DNA from: Actinomycetota bacterium
Lineage (GTDB): Bacteria; Actinomycetota; Actinomycetes; Nanopelagicales; Nanopelagicaceae
DNA: 64,000 nucleotides
Direction: 5' to 3'
NCBI GenBank assembly: GCA_010023045.1
Contig: RGJX01000001.1
Location: forward strand, 1 to 64,000
The notes under the pieces were generated by a model. It was not told where the DNA came from and did no database searches. It saw only the letters and a program-made list of their open reading frames with translations. The position numbers and the translations under genes were made by a program. Position 1 is the stretch's first letter, and each line of letters opens with the position of its first letter. Below are positions 20,922-31,402 of the stretch, one piece after another.

Positions 20922-21809
20922 TTAGGAACTTGCGATCTGGGCCGCTAACTTCGAATTGCTCTTGATGATTTCGATGTTGACCTTGAGAGATTCACCATCA
21001 CTATTAGCGTGGAAAAACTCCAGTAAAAATGGTGTCACAGCTTTGCCAGTCACATTGTTATCGCGCGCCTTGGTTAAACCATCTTTAAGTAGTCGCTCAT
21101 GAAGCATTTGATTCATGGAGAGTGGAGTTGGATTTGCTACAACCAAACCAGAATTTGAAGTTCCCACTTCCTTGCGGGCACGCCAAATCGCGCCAATCTC
21201 GGCCGGACTCTTTGCCTCATGCTCGATTGCATAACCGCTATCCGGAAGGTAGAAACCAGGGAACTTCTTAGTACGATAGCCAATAACAGGTACTGAGAGA
21301 GTTTCCAAGCGTTCTAGAGTGGCTGGAATATCAAGAATTGATTTCACTCCAGCGCAAACGACAAGAACTGGAATATTTGCAAGAGCTAGTAGATCGGCTG
21401 ATTCATCCCAACTTTCTTGTGCGCCACGGTGTACACCGCCAAGTCCGCCGGTAGCGAAGTATTCGATTCCAGCTAAGTGTGCGATATGAGATGTTGCAGC
21501 AACAGTCGTTGCTGCCGAAAGACCAGTTGCCGTAACAGTAGCTAAATCTCTGATTGAAGCCTTTGTAAAGTTTTCATCATTGGCGACGCGATCAAGTTCA
21601 CTCTTCTCAAGTCCAACATGAATTTGACCATCAATGATGGCGATTGTTGCGGGGGTTGCACCTTCACTTCGGACAATCTCCTCAACCTCAAGAGCGACCT
21701 CAAGATTCTTCGGTCGCGGAAGACCGTGGGAGATAATTGTGGACTCCAACGCAACAAGGGGCCGCTTCTGTGAGAGCGCATTAGTAACTTCGCTTGAATA
21801 TTGGATCAC
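20922..21809 (-). CDS. psuG: Pseudouridine-5'-phosphate glycosidase
   Basis: RPLVALESTIISHGLPRPKN, GGLGGVHRGAQESWDESADL; GTG start 21809. Confidence 0.93.
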   Translation of the reverse strand: MIQYSSEVTNALSQKRPLVALESTIISHGLPRPKNLEVALEVEEIVRSEGATPATIAIIDGQIHVGLEKSELDRVANDENFTKASIRDLATVTATGLSAATTVAATSHIAHLAGIEYFATGGLGGVHRGAQESWDESADLLALANIPVLVVCAGVKSILDIPATLERLETLSVPVIGYRTKKFPGFYLPDSGYAIEHEAKSPAEIGAIWRARKEVGTSNSGLVVANPTPLSMNQMLHERLLKDGLTKARDNNVTGKAVTPFLLEFFHANSDGESLKVNIEIIKSNSKLAAQIASS

Positions 21810-21839
21810 AAGTCGGAAGGTTACTGGAAAGATGGGGCA

Positions 21840-22940
21840 GTGCCCCAAACGCTAGCGGAACTCTCGCAATCTCTATTTGCGACGCTAGGACTTGGGGGTA
21901 CAACTAATTCGCTACAAATACCTTCAAATGAGGGTCTTCGCGAGTGCCTTCTTCTAGTTGATGGTTTGGGCAAGAATGCGATTGATGAATTTTCTAATAA
22001 GACTAAACACTTAAGAGCTCTTGAATACAGAGAGACTTTGTTTGCAACTTTTCCTTCGACAACGGCAACAAGCTTGACTTCACTTGGGACGGGAGTCTTA
22101 TCTGGAGAACATGGCATGGTCGGTTACACGATGCGTGTGCCTCACAGTGGAACTCCGGAGCGAATTTTGAATGCTCTTAAGTGGGATGAGCGAGTTGACC
22201 CCGTTGTTTGGCAACCAAAAGCAACTCTGTTTGAGAGAGCAAATCAAGCGGGAATTCGCACCTCGCATATAGCGGGCAAGCGCTATGCCGAGAGTGGATT
22301 CACCCGAGCCGCACTTCGCGGTGGGATATATCGCGGTGCAAATAACAATGAAGAAATCTCCTCGGCGGCGGCCGATGCGCTAAAAGATGCGAACTCATTT
22401 GCCTATCTCTATTTGAATGATGTCGACGATGCCTCTCATAATTCCGGCTTTGGTTCAGATAAGTTCCTAACCGCACTTGAGAGAGTTGACCAATTAATTG
22501 GCTTACTGCTTGAACGCCTGCCGAAAGGTGCCCGTCTCTGGGTAACCTCAGATCACGGGATGATAAATCGAAGAGACTTTGTAGTTGTTGGAAAGGGAAA
22601 TGATCTTCTTAAGGATGTAAGACTGATGGCAGGCGAACCTCGGGTCAGATACCTCTATGTTGAAGCCGAGAAGATTTCACAGGTTAAGCAACGTTGGGAA
22701 GAATTCTTAGGGGATCGCGCTGAGATACTGACTCGAAGTGAAGCAATTGCAGCTGGGCTTTACGGGGCTGTAGTTCTAGATCACGTCAAAGAGCGAATTG
22801 GAGATTTAATAGTGATTGCGAAAGGCGAATTGATTCTCGTTGAAATCGAGCGCGAATCTCAACAGTGCGCAATGGTTGGCCATCATGGCGGCACCACCCA
22901 GGCAGAAGTAGAGATACCTCTACTCACTCAGAGGATTTAA
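21840..22940 (+). CDS. Alkaline phosphatase family protein / nucleotide pyrophosphatase-like
   Basis: LLVDGLGKNAIDEF, FPSTTATSLTSLGTGVLSGEHGMVGYTM, WVTSDHGMI; GTG start 21840. Confidence 0.82.
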   Translation: MPQTLAELSQSLFATLGLGGTTNSLQIPSNEGLRECLLLVDGLGKNAIDEFSNKTKHLRALEYRETLFATFPSTTATSLTSLGTGVLSGEHGMVGYTMRVPHSGTPERILNALKWDERVDPVVWQPKATLFERANQAGIRTSHIAGKRYAESGFTRAALRGGIYRGANNNEEISSAAADALKDANSFAYLYLNDVDDASHNSGFGSDKFLTALERVDQLIGLLLERLPKGARLWVTSDHGMINRRDFVVVGKGNDLLKDVRLMAGEPRVRYLYVEAEKISQVKQRWEEFLGDRAEILTRSEAIAAGLYGAVVLDHVKERIGDLIVIAKGELILVEIERESQQCAMVGHHGGTTQAEVEIPLLTQRI

Positions 22941-23734
22941 GACTCCTCGTCGCCATCTTTCTTCTTACTTCTTCCGAACATGATGTCATCCCATGAAGGT
23001 ATAGAGATGCGCCGTGTCACGCCATCTTTCTTAGCGTCGGTCGGAATATCAGTTACCGATGGAGCGTCATCTGATGAAGGGTCAGTTCTAACAGCTACAA
23101 GTCGTGGCGGTTGTGGTGAATCGCCTTCAGCGGGGAAGAGCACTCCATGGTCGCTCATTCGGTCTTGCTTTGTCGGATGTTTGGTGATTTCTTCGCCACA
23201 AATCCACTTTGCGCCATCATCTTGAGAAATAAAGGTCCGCTTATTTAGATCAAAGCTCCAAGTAGCTTCCCGATTTCCATCTGAGGATGGATAGCTAAGA
23301 ACAAGGTGCCAACTTCCATTATCAAGTCTCCAGGTATTCCAAGAGATTTGATTCATATTGACGCCGCGCGGGGCAAGTCTTTGGACTACTAATTCACGGA
23401 GCGGAAGTGAAGTTCCCTTGGGTGAAGATTTTTCTGCTTGCTCGATTACCCAGGCGCGTTCTTGCATAATGGGACTTGCATATCGTTCAATCTTATTCAT
23501 CGACAATCCAGAGATTCGAGCAACTTCGGCAAAACTCTCTCCGGCTCTAAGTCTTGCCTGGATTTCCTTAATGGAAAAAGTCGGAGCCTCTTCACTTACA
23601 GCGACTAATTTTCGCTCGGCCATAGCGTTCTTAAGGGATTCATCTATTTTTACCGTGAATGAATTTCCTTCGCTATCAGCAAGCTCAATTCGTTCGCCAT
23701 CGCTGGTGCGCCCAACAACTCGCAGTTCTGACAT
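22937..23734 (-). CDS. sepH: Septation protein SepH (DUF3071)
   Basis: MSELRVVGRTSDGERIELADSEGNSFTVKIDESL..., conserved N-terminal domain with HTH (SFAEVARISGLSMNKIERY). Confidence 0.88.
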   Translation of the reverse strand: MSELRVVGRTSDGERIELADSEGNSFTVKIDESLKNAMAERKLVAVSEEAPTFSIKEIQARLRAGESFAEVARISGLSMNKIERYASPIMQERAWVIEQAEKSSPKGTSLPLRELVVQRLAPRGVNMNQISWNTWRLDNGSWHLVLSYPSSDGNREATWSFDLNKRTFISQDDGAKWICGEEITKHPTKQDRMSDHGVLFPAEGDSPQPPRLVAVRTDPSSDDAPSVTDIPTDAKKDGVTRRISIPSWDDIMFGRSKKKDGDEES

Positions 23735-23775
23735 GAGGCAAAGGTTGCCATACCTACGCTCTCAAACAGTGGAAA

Positions 23776-24996
23776 TCAGAGTGGAATTTCGCGCACTTTC
23801 ATCCGCCATTCTTTCAAGAACGGGAAAATCGATAGCGCAGATAGGCCCATACAAAGAAGTGGGATCACGAAAGCGACAGAAACGCCTTGATTGTCAATGA
23901 TGTAACCGGTAATTGCTGGCGGTAGGGCGCCACCAAGATTTAGTGCAGATATTGCCCAGGCCAATACTTCAGTCTTTCGATTTTCCGCTACCGAGCGCTC
24001 CGCTGCGGCAAAGCCTGCGGTTAAGAGCGGGGCGATCGCAAGGCCATTAAAGAATAAGGCAACGCCCATTATCACTAGTTTCTCAGGAACTATAAGGGCG
24101 ACAAGATAGATTGGAATAGTTAGCAAGAAGAGAAGAAATAGAGATTCTAAGAATCGAGTTGCCTCGCTTCGCTTCCACTTAATTACGCCGATCACAAGGG
24201 CTGAGATGCCACTACCGAATGACCAGATCGCAATGAAGTAGCCGCTCCATTCGCGGATTCCGTACTCCTCGCTATAACCAACTATGACTAATCCAGCAGA
24301 ACTAAAGAAAGAGCCACATAGCATCAAAGGAATGAATAGCGCGCGAATAAATGGCAGTCGAATCAAAAGCGAATGATCGGAGTCTGGTTCTTTGGGATGA
24401 GGAGGTGGCTCAGTTGATTTCTGGCTGGCGAAGAGTAGGCCGCCGGTAGCAACAAACAACATGGCGGCAAAGATTGCGTATTCAGGTGCAAAGGTAACGG
24501 CCAATAGAGTTGCAATTACAGGACCGGAAGTAAAGATAACTTCGTCAACAAAGGCCTCAAAAGAGTAAGCGGTATCGGTGAGCGCTCGATCATCGCCAAT
24601 CGCATAAATCCAACGACGGCGAACCATCTGACCAGACCCAATAACAAATGCCTCAAATAGTAGAGCCGAGGTAAACCAGAGAATTGTGGGTGCATCGTTT
24701 TTAAGGAGAAAGACAAACGCACCCATAAAAAAGATATGAAGCGGTGCCGTGATACTTAGGATTCTTCGCTGTCCATATTGATCAGCCGCTCTAGACCAGA
24801 GTGGCGATGCAATTGAGAGCACGATCGACGCTGCCATCGAAAGCGCTCCAGCTGTGGCATAGGAATCAGTTTCGGCGACTACAAAAAGAACAATGGCAAG
24901 GTAGAGCATCGAGATTGGTAACCTGAGGATGAATGCTGCAAAGGAAAAACGCCAGCCCCCACGAACTTTGAAGAGTTTCTTGTAAGGGGTGAGCAT
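23776..24996 (-). CDS. MFS transporter
   Basis: Multiple TM helices; typical MFS loop SRAADQYGQRRIL. Confidence 0.82.
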   Translation of the reverse strand: MLTPYKKLFKVRGGWRFSFAAFILRLPISMLYLAIVLFVVAETDSYATAGALSMAASIVLSIASPLWSRAADQYGQRRILSITAPLHIFFMGAFVFLLKNDAPTILWFTSALLFEAFVIGSGQMVRRRWIYAIGDDRALTDTAYSFEAFVDEVIFTSGPVIATLLAVTFAPEYAIFAAMLFVATGGLLFASQKSTEPPPHPKEPDSDHSLLIRLPFIRALFIPLMLCGSFFSSAGLVIVGYSEEYGIREWSGYFIAIWSFGSGISALVIGVIKWKRSEATRFLESLFLLFLLTIPIYLVALIVPEKLVIMGVALFFNGLAIAPLLTAGFAAAERSVAENRKTEVLAWAISALNLGGALPPAITGYIIDNQGVSVAFVIPLLCMGLSALSIFPFLKEWRMKVREIPL

Positions 24997-25028
24997 GTTG
25001 GTGAGTCTACTTGTGATTAGATTCAACT

Positions 25029-25820
25029 ATGACTACAAATCAGCAACTCCTTAAATTAGCTGCGGAGATAGCTACTAAAGCGGGCGAATTGCTGATGAAA
25101 CGACCTTCGAATTTTGAATTGGATCAAAAGAGCGGTGTTCTTGATTTTGCAACCCAGATGGATCACGAAAGTGAGAAGTTGATTGTTGACGCAATCCTTG
25201 GCGCTAGACCTGATGATGGAATTATCGGCGAAGAAGGCGCAAACCGTAGCGGCACAAGCGGTTATACCTGGGTGATTGATCCGATCGATGGGACCGTTAA
25301 CTATCTCTATGGAATTCCCGGCTGGTGCATCAGCATCGCCATCAAAGATGCGATAGGTGGATTAATCGGAGTTGTTCATGCCCCATCCATTCAAATGACC
25401 TGGACCGCAATTCGCGGCTCCGGCGCGTTCTGTAATGGTGCTCCCATCAAATGTAATCAACAAGTCCCGTTAAATAGGGCGCTAATCGCAACAGGTTTTG
25501 CCTACGACATCGAGCGCCGCAAGCCTCAGGCAGAATTTATCCGTGAACTTCTTCCTAAGATCCGCGACATTCGAAGAATGGGCGCCTGCGCAGTAGATAT
25601 CTGCATGGTTGCTTCGGGCGCCATTGATGCGCATTTCGAAGCTGGTGTAAATGAATGGGATTACGCCGCTGCGGGTTTAATCGCCCAAGAGTCCGGAGCA
25701 AGATTCAATTTCATCAAGGGAATTTGGAATGGCGAGAAGTACTTTGTCTTGGCCGCAGGCACGGGACTTTTTGAGGCTCTAGCCCAAGAGCTCGCCCCTC
25801 ACGGATTTGACCTTCGATAA
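25029..25820 (+). CDS. Inositol monophosphatase family protein
   Basis: GEEGANRSGTSGYTWVIDPIDGTVNYLYGIP; EWDYAAAGLIAQESGA. Confidence 0.93.
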   Translation: MTTNQQLLKLAAEIATKAGELLMKRPSNFELDQKSGVLDFATQMDHESEKLIVDAILGARPDDGIIGEEGANRSGTSGYTWVIDPIDGTVNYLYGIPGWCISIAIKDAIGGLIGVVHAPSIQMTWTAIRGSGAFCNGAPIKCNQQVPLNRALIATGFAYDIERRKPQAEFIRELLPKIRDIRRMGACAVDICMVASGAIDAHFEAGVNEWDYAAAGLIAQESGARFNFIKGIWNGEKYFVLAAGTGLFEALAQELAPHGFDLR

Positions 25821-25922
25821 GACCAAAGTCGTAGCGTAAATAAGCCCGGATTTAACAGCGGCCGGCTCTTATGGCAGGATACGGCGGCTAGCAAAGAACA
25901 ACCTCTATCTAAGGATTCAATT

Positions 25923-26405
25923 ATGAACGTGCTCGATGCGGTAGATGCCGCCTCCCTCCGCAAGGACATCCCCAACTTCCGCCCCGGCGATGAGTTAAAG
26001 GTCCACGTCCGAGTTATCGAAGGTAATAAGAGTCGTGTTCAGGTCTTCCAAGGTCTTGTGATTTCACGTCGTGGCTCCGGTATCCGCGAGACATTCACTG
26101 TCCGCAAAATCTCCTACGGTGTAGGAGTAGAGCGCGTCTTTCCAGTCCATGCACCTGTAATTGAAAAAATTGAATTGGTTCGTAAGGGCGAGGTGCGCCG
26201 TGCGAAACTTTATTATCTCCGCGACCTACGCGGTAAAGCTGCCAAGATTCGTGAGCGTCGCGGCGGCGAAGATCTCGAAGTGATTTATGCAGAGGCAGCG
26301 CCAGTTGTCGAGACTCCAGTAGTTGAAACTCCAGTAGTTGAGACTCCAGAAGCCGAACCTGAAGTTCAAGTTTCACAAGAGTCTTCAGAGAAGCCACAAG
26401 CTTAA
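25923..26405 (+). CDS. rplS: 50S ribosomal protein L19 with acidic C-terminal extension
   Basis: [60 protein letters not shown]. Confidence 0.96.
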   Translation: MNVLDAVDAASLRKDIPNFRPGDELKVHVRVIEGNKSRVQVFQGLVISRRGSGIRETFTVRKISYGVGVERVFPVHAPVIEKIELVRKGEVRRAKLYYLRDLRGKAAKIRERRGGEDLEVIYAEAAPVVETPVVETPVVETPEAEPEVQVSQESSEKPQA

Positions 26406-26408
26406 GGA

Positions 26409-27083
26409 ATGTCTCCTCGCGGAAAGGGTTCCGCACTTCGGGAACTGCCGATCCTTCTAGTCTCGGCGCTAATTCTCTCGATGGTTGTGAAAACTTTCTT
26501 TGTTCAATTCTTCTATATCCCGTCGGGCTCGATGGAGAACACCCTCTTGGTTAACGATCGGGTCGGCGTAAATAAGCTCGGAGCCCTATTTAGTGATATC
26601 AAGCGTGGCGAAGTCGTCGTCTTTAGAGATCCAGCTGATTGGCTTAGCGTTCCGACCAATGAAGAGACGGGCATAAAGAAAGTTGCAAAGGATGCCCTGG
26701 TCTTCGTTGGTGTGCTTCCAGATCCGGCTAAGCAGTATCTGATCAAGCGAGTAATCGGAGTTGGTGGCGACCGAGTTGTCTGCTGTAACGCTAGCGATCA
26801 AATCGAGGTAAATGGAACTCCCGTCACAGAGTCGTACATCTATCCGGGCGATAAACCCTCAGATAGTGAGTTTGATGTGACCGTGCCTAAAGGTTTTATC
26901 TGGGTGATGGGCGATCATCGTGGCGCAAGCGCAGATTCTAGGTTCCATACTCAAGATCCCAATAAGGGAATGGTTCCGTTGGATAAAGTCACCGGACGAG
27001 CGCTCTTTGTTATCTGGCCGCTTTCTAATCTGGGAATTCTCGAAGTTGGTAAGGATTTGTCGAAGATTCCCGTAGCGGGATGA
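26409..27083 (+). CDS. lepB: Signal peptidase I
   Basis: YIPSGSMENTLLVNDRV, KRVIGVGGDRV, GDHRGASADSR. Confidence 0.95.
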   Translation: MSPRGKGSALRELPILLVSALILSMVVKTFFVQFFYIPSGSMENTLLVNDRVGVNKLGALFSDIKRGEVVVFRDPADWLSVPTNEETGIKKVAKDALVFVGVLPDPAKQYLIKRVIGVGGDRVVCCNASDQIEVNGTPVTESYIYPGDKPSDSEFDVTVPKGFIWVMGDHRGASADSRFHTQDPNKGMVPLDKVTGRALFVIWPLSNLGILEVGKDLSKIPVAG

Positions 27084-27679
27084 TTGAGCGGAGACTTCTC
27101 GATTCCGGCATTAAGGCAATAGCTGGAGTGGATGAAGCTGGTCGCGGGGCGTGTGCCGGACCACTCGTTGTTGCTGCACTAATACTTAAGAACCCCAACA
27201 ATTCATCCTTGCTACAAGTAAGAGATTCGAAGTTACTCACGCCAATCCAACGAGAAAATCTCTACCCGCTAATCCTTGATCAAGCAAGTGCACATGCAAT
27301 CATCGAAATCCCCTCCGAGGAGATTGATACGAGGGGATTGCATAAATCAAATATCGAAGGGATGCGCCGCGCAGTTAATGCGCTGGGCTTGACCCCAGAT
27401 TATGTACTTACCGACGGATATGAAATACCAGGTATGCCTTATCCAAATCTTGCAGTCTGGAAAGGTGATCAGGTCGCTCTTACTATTTCGGCGGCTTCAA
27501 TCATCGCCAAGGTCTACAGAGATAGATTGATGATTGAACTAGATAAGAAATATCCCGGCTATGGCCTTGCCGAACATAAAGGTTACGTAACTAAGGCGCA
27601 TAGCGATGCGATGAAGCGGCTCGGTGTAACCCCAATTCACCGTAAGAGTTACGCCAATGTGGCCAAGCTAATCAAGTAA
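27080..27679 (+). CDS. rnhB: Ribonuclease HII
   Basis: IAGVDEAGRGACAGPLVVAALIL; SIIAKVYRD. Confidence 0.95.
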   Translation: MIERRLLDSGIKAIAGVDEAGRGACAGPLVVAALILKNPNNSSLLQVRDSKLLTPIQRENLYPLILDQASAHAIIEIPSEEIDTRGLHKSNIEGMRRAVNALGLTPDYVLTDGYEIPGMPYPNLAVWKGDQVALTISAASIIAKVYRDRLMIELDKKYPGYGLAEHKGYVTKAHSDAMKRLGVTPIHRKSYANVAKLIK

Positions 27680-27735
27680 TCCACAGCTCTAAAGAATTCT
27701 CACCAACATCACTTAAGCCTGCGTACCTTCGCGCC

Positions 27736-28104
27736 GTGGCAAAAAATCCAAGCGCAGCCAAGCTGGGCGAAGTCGGGGAAGATTTCGTAGCGAATTCGCT
27801 TACTACAAAGGGGATGCGTGTTCTAGATCGGAATTGGCGGATCAAAGAGGGTGAAATCGATTTAGTTGTCGAGGATCGAGAAGGAACCATCATCTTCGTA
27901 GAGGTGAAGACTCGCTCCAGCATTTCACACGGCGATCCGCTCGAATCGATATCCAATGAGAAAGCATTTCGAATTCAGCGTTTAGCTCTCGCTTGGCTCG
28001 CTACCCATCAAAGGCTTGGTAGTCGGTATCGAATCGATGTTGCAGGAATCCTGGTGGCCCGCTCTGGTGAGTTCTTGATGGACTATCGCGAAGGGGTTTT
28101 GTGA
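27736..28104 (+). CDS. YraN family protein (UPF0102 endonuclease-like)
   Basis: GEVGEDFVANSL...NWRIKEGEIDLVVEDREGTIIFVEVKTRS. Confidence 0.92.
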   Translation: MAKNPSAAKLGEVGEDFVANSLTTKGMRVLDRNWRIKEGEIDLVVEDREGTIIFVEVKTRSSISHGDPLESISNEKAFRIQRLALAWLATHQRLGSRYRIDVAGILVARSGEFLMDYREGVL

Positions 28105-29618
28105 CTCTTGCCCGCACAACTTCGATAAATCTTCTTGGGCTTAAAGGCGAACCGATTGAGATTGAGGTCGATGTCTCTAACGGTCTTCCAGCTTATTCAT
28201 TACTCGGTCTTCCGGATGCGACTCTAAGTGAATCCCGAGATCGAATAAGAGCGGCAATCTTAAATAGCGGTAGGAGTTGGCCGAATCGAAAAGTCACTGT
28301 TTCGCTATCTCCAGCATGGCTCCCAAAGAGCGGCTCGTCCTTTGATCTGCCAATTGCACTATCCATCTTGACCGCATCGGGCCAACTTAAAGAGAGCGAT
28401 CTATCAAAGGCCTTCTTTCTTGGGGAACTTTCGTTAGAAGGGAACTTGCGACCAGTCCGCGGAGTGCTTCCAACTTTGATAGCCGCTAGAGATCGAGGCG
28501 TGAAGAGGGTGATCGTTCCAATAGAGAATTTTCAGGAGGCTGGACTACTTAAGGATTTAGAGGTTCTAGCATTTTCTAAGTTATCGCATGTAATTACCTT
28601 TTTAGAGAGTGGAGTTCGCGCTGAGAATCCAACACTTATTGATGCCCCTAAAGAGGTAACAAAATTTGACATGTCTGAAGTGGCTGGTCATGTAGAAAAC
28701 AAAGTTGCTTTAGAAATTGCCGCAGCCGGTGGTCATAACTTATTGATGATCGGCGCGCCAGGCTCTGGTAAGACGATGTTAGCGGAGCGATTTTCAACAA
28801 TCTTGCCACCCCTTGATGAAGACGAGGCGATTGAAGTGAGTGGTATTCACTCCATTGCAGGAACGCTGAAGGATAGAAATGTACTTAGTGCCGAACCACC
28901 CTTTATCGCTCCACATCACTCCACAACTATTCCGGCGCTTGTAGGGGGTGGTAGTAACTTGATAAAGCCAGGCGCATGTTCGCTTGCGCATAGAGGCGTG
29001 CTTTTCATTGACGAGGCTCCGGAGTGCGATAGCGGAATATTGGATGCGCTACGGCAACCGATGGAATCTGGCTCTATAACTATTTCTCGATCCGCACTAA
29101 CTACTAGTTTTCCGGCGCGATTCATACTCCTACTTGCAGCAAACCCATGTCCTTGTGGTCGATTTGCTGGACGCGGTCGTGGTTGTCAATGTACTTCACT
29201 ACAGGTGCGAAGATATTTAGCGAAGCTCTCTGGCCCACTTTTGGATCGAGTAGATATACGACTACGTATTGAGAGTCCAACTCGAGTTGAGCTATCCACA
29301 TCTAGCGCAGAGCGAAGTGAATCAATTCGAATACGAGTGATAAGGGCGCGAGCGATTGCTGCCGAGAGATTTGCTCATGAGTCATTCAAATTGAACTCCC
29401 AAATCCCTCCGACGCTACTTCGCGAGAGATTCCGCCCAAATAAGGATGGAATGGCGCTACTTCACTCGCTCTTAGATAAAGAAGAGTTGAGTGCGAGAGG
29501 CTTTCATCGAACTATCCGGCTTAGTTGGAGTATCGCTGATGTGAATGGAGTAACCGCTCCCGGTAAGCCAGAAATAGAACAGGCGTTATTGCTAAGAAGT
29601 GGAATGCCGGGAGAATGA
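28101..29618 (+). CDS. comM: YifB/ComM family Mg chelatase-like AAA ATPase
   Basis: LPAYSLLGLPDATLSESRDRIRAAI, GAPGSGKTMLAERF, ANPCPCG. Confidence 0.94.
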   Translation: MTLARTTSINLLGLKGEPIEIEVDVSNGLPAYSLLGLPDATLSESRDRIRAAILNSGRSWPNRKVTVSLSPAWLPKSGSSFDLPIALSILTASGQLKESDLSKAFFLGELSLEGNLRPVRGVLPTLIAARDRGVKRVIVPIENFQEAGLLKDLEVLAFSKLSHVITFLESGVRAENPTLIDAPKEVTKFDMSEVAGHVENKVALEIAAAGGHNLLMIGAPGSGKTMLAERFSTILPPLDEDEAIEVSGIHSIAGTLKDRNVLSAEPPFIAPHHSTTIPALVGGGSNLIKPGACSLAHRGVLFIDEAPECDSGILDALRQPMESGSITISRSALTTSFPARFILLLAANPCPCGRFAGRGRGCQCTSLQVRRYLAKLSGPLLDRVDIRLRIESPTRVELSTSSAERSESIRIRVIRARAIAAERFAHESFKLNSQIPPTLLRERFRPNKDGMALLHSLLDKEELSARGFHRTIRLSWSIADVNGVTAPGKPEIEQALLLRSGMPGE

Positions 29619-30493
29619 ACTTAGCGCTACTTAGACTCTTTTTTGCAACAGATCCAGGCGATAAGTTTTGGACGACTGAAGTATCTGAAAAAGGTGCTGA
29701 AGAAGTAATTGAGCGGATTGAATCTGCAAGTTATGTTTCCGCAAAAAGGTCCTTCGAAAGAGTTCGTAAGCGACTGCAAGAACGAAGCGCGACATCACTT
29801 GAAGATGAAGTTGGTAGATCTGGTGGCGAATTTGTTACTCGAGGTGAAGCGAAATGGCCACACGCGCTAGATGATCTTCTCTCACCACCACTTGGGATAA
29901 TCATCAAAGGTTCGCCACCTAGATGTGATTCAGTTGCACTTGTAGGTACTAGAAACCCAACCCAATATGGTGCACGAATAGCTAGTGAATTCTCATCGGG
30001 GTTCGCAGATCGCGGACTTGAGATTATTAGTGGTGGAGCGTATGGGATTGATACTCACGCTCATAGGGGTGCGATTGCTGCCGAAGGAAGAACGACTGCA
30101 ATCCTTGCCTCCGGCATCTCAGTTAGGTATCCAGCTGGTAACGAACGGCTCTTCGAAGAGATCCTTGCTAACGGATCCCTTATTTCAGAAGTTATGCCGA
30201 ATGAGAAGGCGCGTCCTGAAAGATTTTTAACGAGGAATCGCCTTATCGCAGCTCTCTCAAGGGCGACAATTGTCATCGAGGCTGCATTTAGGAGTGGCTC
30301 ACTTCGCACCGCACACGATGCATCGGAATTGATGAAGGTAGTTCTCGCAGTTCCTGGCCCAATAACTTCACCCACTAGCGATGGATGTCATCGGTTGATT
30401 GGTCAAAGATGTGCGGAAATCGTCACATCAGTCTCTGATGCGATGGAGTTCTTACCTCAAAGTGCATGTACCCTATGCATTGATGACGCATAA
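29615..30493 (+). CDS. dprA: DNA-processing protein DprA
   Basis: VALVGTRNPTQYGARIASEFSSGFADRGLEIISGGAYGIDTHAHRGAI. Confidence 0.93.
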   Translation: MNLALLRLFFATDPGDKFWTTEVSEKGAEEVIERIESASYVSAKRSFERVRKRLQERSATSLEDEVGRSGGEFVTRGEAKWPHALDDLLSPPLGIIIKGSPPRCDSVALVGTRNPTQYGARIASEFSSGFADRGLEIISGGAYGIDTHAHRGAIAAEGRTTAILASGISVRYPAGNERLFEEILANGSLISEVMPNEKARPERFLTRNRLIAALSRATIVIEAAFRSGSLRTAHDASELMKVVLAVPGPITSPTSDGCHRLIGQRCAEIVTSVSDAMEFLPQSACTLCIDDA

Positions 30494-31394
30494 ATCTGCA
30501 TTTGTTTCGATTGTAGGTAGACCCAATACTGGTAAATCAACTCTTATAAATGCCCTGGTAGGGGAGAAGGTCGCAATAACTTCGCATCATCCAAACACGA
30601 CCCGCGGAGCTATTAGAGGAATAATTACAGAACCTGATTTCCAATTAGTTTTGGTCGATACCCCAGGCCTTCACAAGCCAAAGACAACCTTGGGTTCAGC
30701 GCTTAATCAAGTTGTAAGCGAAAGTATTGGTGATGTAGACATCATCATCCAATGTATACCTGCGATTGAAGCAGTTGGTGATGGCGATCTTTATATCGCC
30801 AAACAAATTAGTACCTTTAAAAGTACAATCAAAATTTGCGTTGTCACCATGATTGATATGGGTAAAGAGAATGAATTACCCCAACAGCTAATCGCCGCTT
30901 CGGAGTTGGCAAAACGAGCTGGATTTGTCTGGGATGAGATAGTGCCCGTATCTGCCTTCACCGATACCCAGATTGGGTTACTGATAAAGCTACTGGCGAA
31001 ACATGCAAAAGAGGGACCGGCTTTCTATCCAGCTGAGATGAGATCAGATCAAGAGTTGGAGCTGACTATCTCGGAATTGATCCGCGAAGCAGTGATTGCC
31101 GAACTCTTTGAAGAAGTTCCCCATTCAATTGCAGTAGTAATTGATGATCTATCGAAGCGAGAAGAGAGAGAATTATTTGATATCCATGCTTCGATAATTG
31201 TTGAGCGGGATAGCCAGAAAGGCATCATTATTGGCTCAAAGGGGGCGCATCTAAAAGATATTGGCACACGCGCACGTAAAGAGATAGAGAAGAAATTGAA
31301 TTCGAAGGTATTTCTTGCTTTACATGTAAAGGTTATTCCAAATTGGCAAAGCGACCCTAAGGCGCTCTCTAAACTGGGCCTTTTAAATAACTGA
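30483..31394 (+). CDS. era: GTPase Era
   Basis: FVSIVGRPNTGKSTLINALVGEKVAITS, DTPG, C-terminal KH domain IIIGSKGAHLKDIGTRARKEIEKKLNSKVFLALHVKV; start ATG 30483. Confidence 0.94.
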   Translation: MTHKSAFVSIVGRPNTGKSTLINALVGEKVAITSHHPNTTRGAIRGIITEPDFQLVLVDTPGLHKPKTTLGSALNQVVSESIGDVDIIIQCIPAIEAVGDGDLYIAKQISTFKSTIKICVVTMIDMGKENELPQQLIAASELAKRAGFVWDEIVPVSAFTDTQIGLLIKLLAKHAKEGPAFYPAEMRSDQELELTISELIREAVIAELFEEVPHSIAVVIDDLSKREERELFDIHASIIVERDSQKGIIIGSKGAHLKDIGTRARKEIEKKLNSKVFLALHVKVIPNWQSDPKALSKLGLLNN

Positions 31395-31402
31395 TTTTTG
31401 GA

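Noticed and set aside
25821-25922. Possible L19 leader RNA upstream of rplS
   Set aside because: The intergenic sequence shows no clear match to known ribosomal leader structures.
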